A stretch of DNA of 64,000 nt from positions 15,528,501 to 15,592,500 of the forward strand of contig JAPTOF010000010.1 in assembly GCA_028554755.1 (NCBI GenBank), in the 5' to 3' direction. Both the position numbers and the translations under genes were made by a program. Below are positions 31,477 through 43,677 of the stretch, in pieces. The notes under the pieces are model-generated. The model was not told where the DNA came from. It searched no databases and worked only from the letters and a program-made list of their open reading frames with translations. Numbering within the stretch: position 1 is the stretch's first letter; every line of letters starts with the position of its first letter. The DNA comes from Cordia subcordata. Its lineage: Eukaryota; Streptophyta; Magnoliopsida; Boraginales; Cordiaceae.

Positions 31477-33357
31477 TGTAGGATCGATAATATTACATGT
31501 GGTTTATCCTAGTCTATATTTTCAAAAATACTACCAAGAAAACATGCGGGGAAAATAAAATAACCACATAACACACAGAAGAACATGCTTAAAACATATA
31601 GAACATAACTAGTATTTGCAAAATATGTAAAGCTAACCTCTTGAAGCGTGAGGCCTTTGATGAAGCTAAAACAGTCACGAGCTTTGTTCCCGCTCACGAA
31701 CAAGGCCACCAAATAAAAAGTTTACTATAAGGGTGTCGCAATATGCAACTCCCTAGTCTTCTTCCCTATGGTTAAAGAGATTTTTCTTGAGAGAATAGCC
31801 TCTTGTGTGGGAAGAAGCAAAGTAATATGCTCTTGAAAATCTAGAGCAAAAAAAAAAAAACACAATAAGTGTGTACTATGTGTTGTAGTATTCTCTTGCA
31901 AAATGGAAGAGATCAAATACAAAATTTTTGGATGCTAGAAATGGTTTAAGGTCTTGCCTATTTATAGAAAAAGTTTGGCACCTAAACCTTGTAAACTTTC
32001 TATGTGGAAAACTTTTTCCTAGTAGTAAATGTTTGCCACATGTCATGGAAGTTACTTATATAATTTGAATTCTTCTTGTAGTAATTTTCTAGCATATGTC
32101 TTGGAAGATTGGGCCAAGCCCGCAATCCAACCCCACACATATTCCATAATCCTTGTGGAGGCCCAAGCCTAATAAGAAACCATCCAAGCCCAATTAGGTT
32201 ATCTTGGATTCTAAAGAAACCTCAAACCCAATTCCTAGCTTTGGCCTAATAAGGCTATTACCACAATATGGAATTTGCTCTTTCAAGATTACTCTCTCAA
32301 AGTCATTTCAACTAGGGAAGGGACCAAGAAGGCACAATTAACCTTGGCTTCCAAAAATAATAAAAAATGTCCTTGCCCGATCTAGGCGACATAATAATAA
32401 TTATTTTTAACTCCAATCTATTCCACCATAAGATCAAAGTTGCACTCTAAAAATAATTGCCATTACCCAAAAGCTTGTCACAAAAGAATGTGAACTTTGT
32501 TTTTGACTTACTAAATAACCGACCATAATGCCCCTCCATGTATACCCATAGCTAAGACTGGTCTTTTGGCCAGTGTACTATCACCTCCTTAGCTATATCT
32601 TTTTCCGTTGGGTTTCTTGTCCTATTGCCAACCATCCTTGGTCATGGAATCTCTTGATCTCAGGAGCGACCCTCAAGCCATATGACCGATACACCCATAA
32701 AGGTAGTATCACTAGATCTAGATTTGGATGATAAATTTGGACAATCCCAGAGGGGGCACATAGATTCTATATTGCATGTGCATGTTCCAATTATTTAGAA
32801 CTTAGCACTCAACACACAAGGATGTTGATCTAAATAAAGTAAGATCTCACCCACAGTGAATCAAAATACTAAACGCTAACTTCATTAGTTCATCCATATT
32901 TACTCAAGAGCAATGATCATTTAGTAGCAGTGAGTATCTTGTTTTCTTTCTTTGATAGTATGTCTCTAGAAAACATATTCATAATGGTCCTGTCAAATAC
33001 GTGACACACGTGCTATTGAGACAAATCCGAAAAGTCCTCTAATGACCTAGGCAAATCACTCTCAACGAGGAGACTTGCTCAATATAACCTTCTCCCGGTA
33101 GAGTGCCCAACACTACCATTTGGTTACGGACTCAATTTATGACGTGACTAAATCTAGACTTGGACCTACTTTGTGTCCAGCCTCACTGCGCACCCAAGTC
33201 ATTAGTTCAAGTCAAGAGACCTTTATGAAAACATCAATAAAACATACCAGAGATAATATGTGAGGAACTCATAATGCCATTTAACAAAATGATCATACAT
33301 TATTTAACATTCAAAATGTTATATACAGGTGAGCTTTAGGGCATATTAATCCTAACA
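31477..33357 (-). mobile_element. 3' LTR of Ty1/copia element C
   Basis: On the minus strand it starts TGTTAGGATTAATATGCCC (33357) and ends ATCGATCCTACA (31477), 1881 bp. It adjoins the copia polypurine tract and pol on its 5' side. It closely resembles the plus-strand solo LTRs at 36123-37963 and 56792-58619. No 5' LTR for this copy is present. Confidence 0.92.
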
Positions 33358-33369
33358 ATCTCCCACTTG
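33358..33369 (-). other. Copia polypurine tract
   Basis: Minus strand CAAGTGGGAGAT directly precedes the LTR start TGTTAGG, the standard plus-strand primer position in copia elements. Confidence 0.9.
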
Positions 33370-33860
33370 CACTAAAGATCACTTCTACACAACCTAATAC
33401 CTATAGATTCCAAATGTGTGGTAAACATTTTCTCTGGAAAAGTCTTTGTAAATGGGTCTGCTAGGTTTTCCACTAAAGCTATCTTTTCAACTACAACATC
33501 TCCTCTCTGGATAAACTCATGGATCAAATGATATTTTCACTCCATATGTTTACCCTTTTTGTGATTCCGGGGCTCTTTGCATTGTGAAACAGCACCGTTG
33601 TTGTCACAATACAATGTTATCGGTCAGTGAACTGCCAACCTCTAGGTCTAAAAGAAACTTCCTTAGCCATACTGCCTCTTTTGCAGCCTCAGATGCTGCT
33701 ACATACTTGGCCTCCATGGTAGAGTCAGCAATGCAATTTTGCTTCACACTTCTCCATGAAATAGCTCCTCCTGACAGAGTGAAAATATATCCAGATGTAG
33801 ACTTCCTGGAATCTCTGTCGAACTGGAAATCTGAGTCTATATAGGCTAATGGCATTAGAT
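33370..33860 (-). pseudogene. Copia RNase H domain
   Basis: The open part 33855-33604 encodes YIDSDFQFDRDSRKSTSGYI, GGAISWRSVKQNCIADSTME and YVAASEAAKEAVWLRKFL, the copia RNase H signature with the conserved DSD, E of STMEAKY and EAAKEA. The rest, with YCDN, the KEPRNHKKGKH-like block and VENLADPFTK, is readable from 33605 down to 33410 with frame changes. This domain removes the RNA strand during reverse transcription. It is the 3' end of pol, directly followed by the polypurine tract. Confidence 0.92.
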
Positions 33861-34760
33861 CATCTGCACGGATTCCAACACATAATCCTTAGTTCCTTGT
33901 AGGAATTTGAATATTTGCTTAACCGTGACCCAATGTGTTAGTCCAGGGTTTGACTAATATCTACTAACCATCCTAACAGCAAAGCAGATATCTAATCTAG
34001 TACATAACATGGCATACATGAGGCTTCCAACCGCCGAAGCATAAGGAACTCGTTTCATGCGATCCCGAGATAGATAAACTCCATGTCTAGATGGTAATAA
34101 GGACTTCTTAGAGTTTTGCATGTTAAACCCGATCAATATCTTCTCAATAAATGAAGCTTGAGATAGGGCTAGCCTTTTATTCATACGATCTCGCATAAGC
34201 TTGATGCCTAGAACATAACTAGCTTTTCCTAAATCCTTCATTTGAAATTGAGTGAAAAGCCAAACCTTGATGGATGATAATATCCCCACATCATTTCCAA
34301 TAAGTAGGATATCATCCACATACAGAACCAAAAAAGCTACAGCATTTCCATTACGCCTTTTATACACGCAAGGTTTATCAATATTTTGATCAAAACCATA
34401 AGATTTAACTGCACAATCAAATTTGATGTTCCATACTCTAAATGCCTGCTTTAATCCATAAATGGATTTTTTTTAACTTACAAACCATGTGTTCCTGGCC
34501 TTTGGCAACATATCCATCTAGTTGTGTCATGTAAATGGATTCTCAAGCTCTCCATTAAGAAAAGCTGTCTTGACGTCCATTTGCCATATCTTGTAGTCAT
34601 AATGACATGCGATGGCAAGAAGTATCCTGATGGATTTAAGCATGGCTACTGTTGAGAAAGTTTCCTTATAATCGACCCCTTCTTTCTGAGTATAACCTTT
34701 TGCCATCAACCTTACTTTAAAGGTTTCAACTTTTCCATCAACTCCTCTTTTCCTCTTATA
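33861..34760 (-). pseudogene. Copia reverse transcriptase
   Basis: Minus strand 34709-34527 carries the RT start (AKGYTQKEGVDYKETFSTVA ... IWQMDVKTAFLNGELE). 34367-33954 carries the catalytic YVDD in FLVLYVDDILLIGND, then FQMKDLGKASYVLGIKL and YASAVGSLMYAMLCTRLDI. Between them (34390-34526) the frame is broken by indels in an A-rich run. The DVKTAFLNG and YVDD motifs are intact, so the domain identity is certain. It is fused to RNase H on one side and integrase on the other in the normal copia order INT-RT-RH. Confidence 0.94.
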
Positions 34761-35425
34761 GACCCATTTGCATCCTATAGGTTTTACCCTTCAGGTGCAA
34801 TTACAAGATCCCAGACTTTGTTAGAATACAGAGATTCTAACTCTGAATCCATTACCTTATGCCATTGGTCAACATCTATGTCAGAAACTGCTTCATCATA
34901 ACTTGTGGGATACACCACCTGATCCTCTAAAGAAGTCTGAAAGGACTCTCCATAGTATCTATTAGGAGGCCTGGATATCCTCCCACTACGACGAGGCTCT
35001 GATATATTAGGTGTAATATGCTATTCCTTTTCATTTATAGTTACCACAGGTGTTACTAGAGATTCTTGTGAAATCTCATCTAGAACAACTTCAGAATCTG
35101 GTGTTTTCTGGATCATTTCACCATTCTCTAAGTATCTAGCATAGGTGCTTATAAACACCCTTTGCTCTTTAGGATTATAAAAGATCCCACCTCTGGTTTC
35201 CTTAGGATACCCAATAAAATAGCACAACTCGGATCTTGGTTCCAACTTTGAAGTATTACTATTAAGTACATAAGCTAGACAACCCCAAATAGGGAGATGG
35301 TTTAAACTAGATTTCGCCCGGTCCACATTTCTTGTGGTGTCCTAGGTACTGATTTAGATGATACCAAGTTCAAGATGTATGCTGCTGTCTCAAGGGTATA
35401 CCCCCAGAAAGATAGCACGTTTCTG
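34761..35425 (-). pseudogene. Copia integrase C-terminal part and RT linker (5' truncated)
   Basis: Minus strand from about 35412 reads SFWGYTLETAAYILN and PRTPQEMW. Then 35326-35021 reads SSLNHLPIWGCLAYVLN, LCYFIGYPKETRGGIFYNPK and the acidic linker; EPRRSGRI lies near 35005-34980. These are the hallmarks of the copia integrase C-terminus. The catalytic core and all upstream gag/protease are missing. At about 35425 the sequence changes abruptly to plus-strand gypsy sequence. Confidence 0.92.
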
Positions 35426-36122
35426 ATGTTGCATGCATTTGACTTATCTTTGACCCATAAGTATAGTGTATTTTTAGCCTTTGACTATGAGATGAAGGCC
35501 ATAGGGTGGGTAGTTAGAGAGCACATGAGACATGACCTTTCATGCGTACACATGACACCTTCCACACTTGTCCACATTTTCTCATTTGATAGTTCGGGGT
35601 GGGATCTCAAAATGAGGTGCATTATGCATACATTGCCCCATTATTTATTGCATGGCCCTTTTTTCTTCTACTGTCTGTGCATGGTTGAATATTCAACAAT
35701 TTGTGCCTCTCAATTTTATTAGCACCCAGCTGGAGGCGACAAATCCAGCACTACTAGGAGGCACCTTAGACATGTTTATATTCGATTTTCTTTCCTTTTT
35801 TTCCTTTTCTTTTATTTTCTTTAGTAGTTTATTCTCTTGATTTTCATTTTCTTTTCCCTTATTTTCTTTTTCACAATCTCAAATGTTGATCCTAAACTCT
35901 ATTGTTTTCACTTTTCCATACACCTTGTTTGTTCATTTCATGATGCCTATGAGAGCTCGCATGGCAATGCTACTAATCGTGTGCTTTGAGTGTTCATGAT
36001 TTTTGGAGAGATAAGGATTATTAGCTGATTCATTATCCATTGGCATCGAAGAGCTTCAAAAAGAACACAAGGTTGTAACTATCCATTTGCCACCTATCCC
36101 CTTGTATTTACCCTGTATCAAC
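35426..36122 (+). pseudogene. G3: 3' ORF remnant and start of the 3' region
   Basis: The frame from about 35430 reads LHAFDLSLTH, FDYEMKAIGWVVREHMRHD, TPSTLVHIFSFDSSGWDL and THTLPHYLLHGPF-like codons to 35722, with a frameshift near 35660 (the alternative frame 35652-35840 continues TVCAWLNIQQFVPLNF). It aligns with G1 23831-24436 but lacks the N-terminal half, replaced by copia sequence. The post-ORF motif lies at 35739-35769 and a T-rich spacer follows. Interrupted at 36122 by a solo copia LTR. Confidence 0.8.
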
Positions 36123-37963
36123 TGTTAGGATCAGTATGGCCTAAATCTCACTTGTATGTGACATTTTGGATGTCAAACAATGTATAATCATTTTGTTAAA
36201 TGGCATTATGAGTTTCTTACATATTATCTCTGGAATATTTTATTGATGTATGTATGAATGTCCCTTGACTTGATTAAATGACTTGGGTGCACAGTGAGGC
36301 TAAATGCATAGTAGGTTCGAGTTTAGATTTAGTCACATCATAAATTGAGTCTATAACCAAATAGTAGTGTTGGACACTTTACCAGGATAAGGTTATATTG
36401 AGCAAATCTCCTCGTTAAGAGTGATCTACCTAGGTCATTGGAAGACTTTCCAAATTTGTCTGAATAGTACATGTGTCACGTATTTGACAGGACCATTGTG
36501 AGTATGTTTTCTAGAGATGTACTATCAAAGAAAGAAAACAAGACACTCATTGCTATATAATCTTAAGCATATATGAATAAATTGATGAAGTTAGGGTTTG
36601 GTAGTTTGATTCACTATAGGTGAGATCTCACTTTATTAGGATCAACAGCCTTGTACATTGAGTGTTAGGTTCTAATTATTTGGAACATGCATATGCAAGA
36701 TAGAATCTGTGTCCCCTTTTGGATTGTCCAAATTTATCATCCAAATCTAGATCTAGTGATACTACTATGGGTATATCAGTCATATGGCTTGAGGGTCGCT
36801 CCCAAGATCAAGAAATTCTATGACCAAGAATAATTGGCAGTAGGACCAGAAACCCGACAGGAAAAGTTACCACTAAGGAGGTGATAGTACACAGGCCAAA
36901 GGACCAATCTTAGCTATGGGTATACATAGAGGGGCATTATGCTCGATTATTTAGTAGGTCAAAGACAAAGTTCACATTCTTTTGTGATAAGCTTTTAGAT
37001 AATAGCAATTATTCTTGGAGTGCAACTTTGACCTTATGGTGGAATAGATCGGAGTTAAAAATAATTATTATGTCGCCTAGATCGGGCAAGGACATTTTTT
37101 ATTATTTTTGGAAGCCAACGTTAACTGTGTCTTCTTGGTCCCTTCCCTAGTTGAAATGACTTTGAGCGAGTAATCTTGAAAGAGCAAATTCCATAGTGGC
37201 CTTATTGGGCAAAAGCTTGGAATTTGGTTTGGGCTTTCTTTAGAGTCCAAGATAAACTAATTGGGCTTCTTATTTTTCTTGGGCCTTCACGTGGATTATG
37301 GACGATGTGCTGGGCTTGGATTGTGGGCTTGGCCTAATCTTCCAAGGCTTGTGCTAGAAAGTTACTACAAGAAGAATTCAAGTTGTACAAGTAACTTCCA
37401 TGACATATGGCAAACATTTACTACTAGGAAAAAGTTTCCCACATGGGAAGTTTACAGGGTTTAGGTGCCAAACTTTCCTATAAATAGGCAAGACCTTAAA
37501 CCATTTCTGCATCCAAAAAATTTTGTAGTTAATCTCTTCCATTTTGGCAAGAGAATACTACAACACAAAGTACACACTTATGGTGTGGTTTTTTCCTCTA
37601 GATTTTCAATAGCACATTACTTTGTTTCTTTCTATACATGAGACTATTATCGCAAGATAAGTCTATTTAATCATAGGAAAGAAGGTTAAGGAGTTGCCTA
37701 TTGCGACAACCTTATAGTAAAATTTTTTGTGGCCTTATTCTTAAGCGGGAACAACACTCATGACAGTAATAACTTTATCAAAGGCCCCACACTTCAAGAG
37801 GTTAGCTTTACATATTTTGCAAACACTAGTTATCTTCTATGTATTCTTCAGCATGTTCTTGTGTGTGTTATATGGTCATTTTATTTTCCTAGCATGTTTT
37901 CTTAGTAGAAAGTTTTTAAAATATGGAACAAGATAGACCACATGTAATATTATCGATACTACA
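36123..37963 (+). mobile_element. Solo copia C LTR in the G3 3' region
   Basis: Starts TGTTAGGATC and ends GATACTACA, 1841 bp. G3 3' sequence flanks it on both sides in register with G2 (47760-47815). Flanks TCAAC (36118-36122) and CCCAC (37964-37968) agree at three of five bases. With the minus-strand LTR at 31477-33357 it forms a large inverted repeat 2.8 kb apart. Confidence 0.88.
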
Positions 37964-39030
37964 CCCACTACCTATACTTGCTTTGCGTTACTTATTTGCT
38001 TGTTGAGTAGTATTATTCTATTTGCTTGAGGACAAGCAAAGTTTATGCTTATGGGTATGGGAGTTTGGTTTTATTTTTATATGCTTTGACTAGGGTAAAT
38101 GTGCATCTTGTGCTTAAAAAGGTCAAAAGTTGTCAATTTTTATGCATGTAGAGTCGTTTATCTGTTGTTGATTGGAGTGTTGGCTTTTATAATTTATTTA
38201 ATTGATTGGTGGAGATAAGATTGTATTGTAGGGGTGTGAATGGAGTGGAAGGAGAGCCAAGAGTTGGAGGAGATGCCCTTGAAAGTTGTGAGGAGTAGGT
38301 GCCTCTAAGAATGCACCTTATAGTTAACCCATAGCTTGGTTGGAAGAAGAGTTTTAAAAAGACGTATTGATATGAGTGTCTTTTCTTTGATTGGTTCTTT
38401 TTCATGTGCCTTAGCCTTTCTTTTTCTTTTCTTTTTGTTATGTAATGTAATACAAAAAGTGTGAAAAATACAAAAAAATGGAAAAAGGCTAAAAGCTTGA
38501 AAGCTTGAAAGCCTGAAAACAATTAAAAAAAATGAGAAAAATCTAGAAGGCAACAAAAATATGAAAAAAAAAGTGAAGTTCATTGAGTAAGTGCTCAAGT
38601 GACACAATGTCTACTAAGCACAAGTTACTTCTTTGTTTCTTTGATGTTTTGTGAATAAGACTCTTTCGTCATTTATAAGCCATTATGGCTGTACATTCTT
38701 TCACTTCTTGTCTTTGAGACTTTGTGTATATTGCGGAGGTCATGATAGTTTGGGGGAACAAAGTATCAATATCTTAAGTGCGTGAGTTAGAATCCCGGGC
38801 TTATGGTGATTATAGCTACTTAGGAACTTCCTAGAGGTGCGAGACCCCTATGAGTAAAGGGAGGATCCAAAAAGGCTTGCGAACCCATCTACAAAAGGAA
38901 AAACCCCTTCATTCTCCTTAGATCAACCATGATAGCAAATCAATCCTCCAAGCAACCCTCTTTACCAACTTTGTGATAGACTTAGGTCCAGACTTGCTTA
39001 GGGGTAAGCAAGGAGAAGGTTTAGGGGTGT
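37964..39030 (+). other. G3 3' region with duplicated PPT block
   Basis: Holds the internal PPT-like block (38024-38058), an A-rich tract (about 38450-38580), the GACACAATG segment (about 38600) and, at 38994-39030, the terminal polypurine tract (GGGGTAAGCAAGGAGAAGG, T-run, GGGGTGT). It is colinear with G2 47815-48767. No gene. Confidence 0.8.
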
Positions 39031-39972
39031 TGATGTGTTGGTTTTGTCAGTGCTTGTGCATTGCACGTACATACTTGTGTTGAGGTGTTTTGTACTTTAT
39101 TTGGTGTATTAGTATAGCATTTAGGTCATACTTGTGCATATTAGGGTTTACATGTTCATAGTTGAATTTAGAACTTAAATGCAACATTAATGCACATTTG
39201 TTGCTAGTTTTAGGTGAGATTCAGAGAGATGATTGGACTTTGATTGATGGTATTTAGGATTTGGATTAAAGACAAAGGTATTTATGGCTTAAACAAGGCT
39301 TGGAAGATATATTTAGAAGTGGCCAGGCGAAGGAAGAAACGGCCAAGGCAAAATTGAACCCAACGGGAGTTAAATTCAAAGCTTGCAAACAAAAAAGAAC
39401 ATGAAAAAATTTTGGAAATGTTTTAGGGTGCAAACAATTTCTTGGGAGATCCTCAAATGTGATACAAAACCATAGAAAAAATGGTGCGGGAATCGGTGAC
39501 AAAACAAACAAGATATGAACATTTTATTGTCGAAATCGGTTGACCTCCTGTCAAGGCTGGTCGACCTAGTCGGTCAACTGACCAGATCGAAATCTTGGCC
39601 AATTTAGGTCGGTTTAGTTAGTCCCAAAGTCGGTTGACTGGCTAGGGCACTGGCCCTGAGTGTTGACAGCTCTATTCACGCCATTTCTCAGCACTTTTGA
39701 GGGGGAACACCAACCAATTCACACACCCATTCCCTAAACCCTAGAGCCACCTCACACACTCACTTCTAAACATATTTAGCACTAGAAATAAAGCTTCTCA
39801 GAGGATCAAACACTAGGATTTGGGCATAGCTCATAGATTGTAAAGCTTGGCTATGGATAGAAGGGTATCTCTCTTTTATCCTAAGTCGAATTATGTATAA
39901 TTAAAGCTATATAGGGTGATTATATCTTGTATTAATGGATTGATTACTACTCTTTTTTATTGGGTACTTGAT

Positions 39973-40020
<48 letters not shown>

Positions 40021-41042
40021 TTTATGCTTAGGGTTTCAAAGGCCATTTTATATACATGTCTATGTGTTTGTTGAAATGCCTCAATGATGTTGCATATATA
40101 ATCTGAAGTCTATTTTACTATTAACCATTACTAAATCATTACGCTAGCATGCCTATGTGTTTGTGTGGTGATTACATGAAGTAGGTATGACTATATACAT
40201 GTCTATGTGTGTCTTAGCATACTTAATAGCATAAATAGCTCTTATCTCTCACGTGTCAGGGGCTATTGCTCAAATTGGTGTAATCTAAGCATGTCTATGT
40301 GTTTACTAGTAGGATAGGTCAACTTATCCTCGAATGCCATGCCCTAAATGTGTATGCTTTGCACTCAAACGTTAATACCTTCTATTGTGATGACAATCGA
40401 TAGTGCTCAACTAATAGCTAGCCTAGGTCGAGTCTCCCTTAGCTTTAAATCCAGCTAACAAGTTTCAAGGTAGGTTAGTCGACCTTAGATGGACTAGGTC
40501 ATGGCTTTAAATCTCGCCAACAGTTTAGATGGTAGGGTTAGATCAATTCGAGTCAGTTAGTACCTTGTCAGCTAGCCCTAATGCCTAGATCATAAGAACC
40601 GCACCATAGCTTTGGGTAGACTTGCAGATGGACTCGAGGTTCCATTAGGAAGTTAATTAATGGTCTTGATAAGAGCAACTAAGTATATCTATTAAGCATT
40701 CCTAGATAGACATAGTAATCATCCATAGGCATGACGTAATCACCTAGTCACCATTTCCACGTGTTAGATTCCCCTTAAATTGCCTGATTCCCCAATTTCA
40801 CACACACAACTTTTATTTCCTTGTTTCTAGTTTAGGTTTATCTTTTCCAAACTCCTTTCAATCCCAACAACCCAAAAACATAGTAGTTAAGATTCCAACA
40901 CATAACTCTTTAGGACGCACATGCTTAGGACACTACTCACGTTAGGCCTCCTCGAGGATTCAACCCTTCACTCGCATACACTGTAGTACGTACAACCTGT
41001 GAGCCTACGGGCTATTATGCTTGTGCTTCGAAATAGCGATTA
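39031..41042 (+). mobile_element. 3' LTR of G3
   Basis: Begins TGATGTGTTGG immediately after the polypurine tract and ends near AAATAGCGATTA. It is colinear with the G1 LTR (20159-22124). It contains GGTCGACC-type words (about 39537-39645), CATGTCTATGTGT words, hairpin unit 40439-40458 (fully paired) and a decayed one at 40501, plus a long (AT)n run. The right junction is with the middle of a copia E LTR. Confidence 0.85.
39975..40018 (+). repeat. (AT)n microsatellite
   Basis: About 22 uninterrupted AT dinucleotides inside the G3 LTR. The homologous place in the G1 LTR (about 21080-21095) has only a short TATATAT. Confidence 0.97.
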
Positions 41043-41424
41043 GCGCTCTACCGGAATAAGGATATAGTAAGTGAATCTCCCGCTAGAGGTGATCTATTTA
41101 GGTCATTAGAGGGTCTTTCTGGACTTAGCTCCCAATGTGTTTGTCATGCATGGACAGGACCAATGTGAGTATGTCTTCTAGAACTATGTCATCATATATA
41201 GAAGGCAAGATACTCACTACTTTTGAGTGACTAATACTCTTAACATTGAGCATATGTAGATGAATTGATGAAGTTAGGGTGTAGCACTTTGATGTACCAT
41301 AAGGATAGGTCTTGTGTGTTAAGAATGTCTACTTCGTATGTTGGGTGTTGTATTCTAATCAATTAGGACATGCATATGCAACAGTAGAGTCTATTTGCCC
41401 CCTTGGATTTGTCCTATTGGTTAT
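41043..41424 (+). repeat. Copia E LTR fragment, left of G2
   Basis: Matches 13990-14370 of the E LTR (ATCTCCCGCTAGAGGTGATC region onward). It begins mid-LTR at the G3 LTR junction and is split at 41424 by G2, resuming at 50764 after the target duplication GTTAT. Confidence 0.85.
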
Positions 41425-43391
41425 TGATGTGTTTGTTTTGTGTGTTTATGTATTGCAAGTATATACTTTTTTTGAGATGCTTTGAGCTTCATTTGGTGTA
41501 TTAGTATATCATTTAGGTCATACTTGTGCATATTAGAGTTTACATGTTCATAGTTAAAGTTAAGACTTAAATGCTACATTGATGCGCGTTTATTGCTTGT
41601 TTTAAGTGTGATTTGTAGAGATAATTAAAGCTTTATTAAGGGTGCTTGATGTGTGAAACAAAACCAATGGTTTTTTGGACATAAAGGAATGAATAAAAGT
41701 GCATTTGGAAGTGACCGGGCAAAAGAAGGAGCGACCGAGGCGAAATCTAGCGCAACGTGAGCCAAATTTGGAGCTTGCAACCTAAAAAGGACATGGATAA
41801 ATTTTGGACATGTTTTAGGTGAAAAAGATGGCTTGGGAGATCCCTCCCAATGATACGAATCCATAAAAAAATAGTGCGCAAATCGGAGCCAAAACAAACA
41901 AGATATGGACATTTTACTGTCAAACCGGTCGACCTCCTGTCAAGGCCGGTCGACCGGCTAAGGTCGATTTGCTGGATCAGAATCTAGGCCAATTTTAGCC
42001 GGACAACTTAGCCCCAAAGCCGGACGATCGGTTATGCCCCTGGCTGGACGTGCTGAAAGCTCTATTTAAGCCACTTTTTAGCCCTTTTTGAAGGGGAAGA
42101 ACACACAAATCAAACACGCATTTCCCTAAACCCAAAATCCATCTGAAACCACCTCTCACACACTAAACCACACATAAATACACCTAGATCCAAGCTTGTA
42201 ATTAGGGTTTTAACACTTGTAATTACAAGATCAAAACAAGTATTTGAATAGCAAAGCTAAGCATGAAAGAGAGGTTCATCTTTCTCCTCTTGTACTTAGT
42301 TTTCTCTATGTCAGAATAGATCCTTTATGGGTGATTGAGGCTTGTATTATGGGTTGATTGAGTACTACTTTGCTATGAGGTTTTGATGGGTTAATATATA
42401 TGTTTGCTCTTAATGCTTCAATGGCTACTTACATACATGTCTATGTGTTTGTTGATATGCCTAAGTGAAAGAACATACATTTAGAGGCTTGATTGCTATT
42501 TAACACTTATAAATCATTATATGAGCATGTCTAGGCATTTATGCAGTGATTCCATGAAGTAGGCCTTGTAGCTATGCATGTCTATGTGTGTTTTTACATA
42601 CCTTAATAGCAATTTTAGCTTCTATGACATACATGGATTTTAATGCATAAATTGGTATGACCTAAATATTCCTAAGTGTTTAAGGCTAGAATATGCTTTA
42701 TATTCTTTCGTATCATGGTTGAGAACATGTATGATGTGCTTTATTGTCAAATTCCGCTTGCGTGATGCTATGATTGATGGTTTTTTCACTAGTAATTAGG
42801 CCTAGTTTTAGTCTCCTTTGTCTTTAAACCTAGCCAATAGGTGTTGGGCCACCTTAATTGACCTTAGGAAGCCTACTTCTTGGCTTTAAACCCAGCCAAT
42901 GAGTTAGAACCTTAAGGACCACGCTATGCCTCAAGGTAGCTAGCGCCTAGGGATAGACCCGCATCGAATCTAGAGATTGTAGGGGAGGTTGATTAGATTC
43001 CTAGCTTAGAGCACCCTTTCTTGTGCAAAACCATCAAAGTTAATCTCGTAGCAAAGTTAATACTCAAATCACCCATAGTAAAGCGGATTTCTCCCATTGC
43101 CCCATCGCTTGTGTAAATTCCCTTTTACTAGCTTGTTCTCTCTTGCATTTATTTTCTTTAGTTTCTTTAGATTAGTTTAATTTGTTTTGAGCTCCCTTCA
43201 TATCTAAAATGACCAAAATGAATTCTTAGTTAGCTTACTTTCTTTCTAGTTTTCTAGGACACACATTTAGCTTTCATTCCCCATTTCTCGCCTCCTTGAG
43301 GGATTGACCTTGCTTTGTACATCAGACTACATGACCTGTGCACTTGCAGGCTTTTAATTAAGGCTTAGTGGTTAATTAGCAAGAAGCATCA
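41425..43391 (+). mobile_element. 5' LTR of G2
   Basis: 1967 bp, TGATGTGTTTG to GAAGCATCA. GGTCGACC words near 41928-42035, TATTTAAG (42063-42070), CATGTCTATGTGT words near 42438-42590, a paired hairpin unit 42880-42899 and a mismatched one near 42827, and the end hairpin CCTGTGCACTTGCAGG (43335-43350). It lacks about 60 bp present in the 3' LTR at 50224-50283. Confidence 0.93.
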
Positions 43392-43398
43392 AGTTTTT

Positions 43399-43416
43399 TG
43401 GCACCGTTGCCAGGGA
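43399..43416 (+). other. Primer binding site of G2
   Basis: TGGCACCGTTGCCAGGGA, seven bases after the LTR end, matches the tRNA-Asp complement at 16 of 18 positions, both differences being transitions. Confidence 0.93.
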
Positions 43417-43677
43417 GGCATGGTGGTTTGTTTGCTTTATTTGTATCCTTTGGCTAGTTACTTGCTTTATTTTGTTTCTTTTGCTTAGTTTGCTTAGTAG
43501 TTGTTATCTTGTATTTACCTTTGTTTCCTAGTTTACTTGCTTATTGTTTTTGGTTGTTTTGAGTTGTTTACTTTCTTGTTTTAGTAATTTTAGGATTGTG
43601 TTTTGTTTGTTGTTGTTTTAGGATGTGTGAAGTTTCGGGGGTTGCAAGAAGTGGAAAGAGATTAGGTTTAGCTTTGT
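43417..43677 (+). other. G2 leader, no gene
   Basis: T-rich stretch with repeated TTTGTTT/TTGCTTA words between primer site and gag. It corresponds to 11673-11920 on the minus strand of M. Nothing coding seen. Confidence 0.6.

Noticed and set aside
37261..37464. 67-codon ORF similar to 57906-58100
   Set aside because: Both are in homologous copia LTRs; LTR similarity alone explains it and the frame is not kept in the third LTR (31477-33357).
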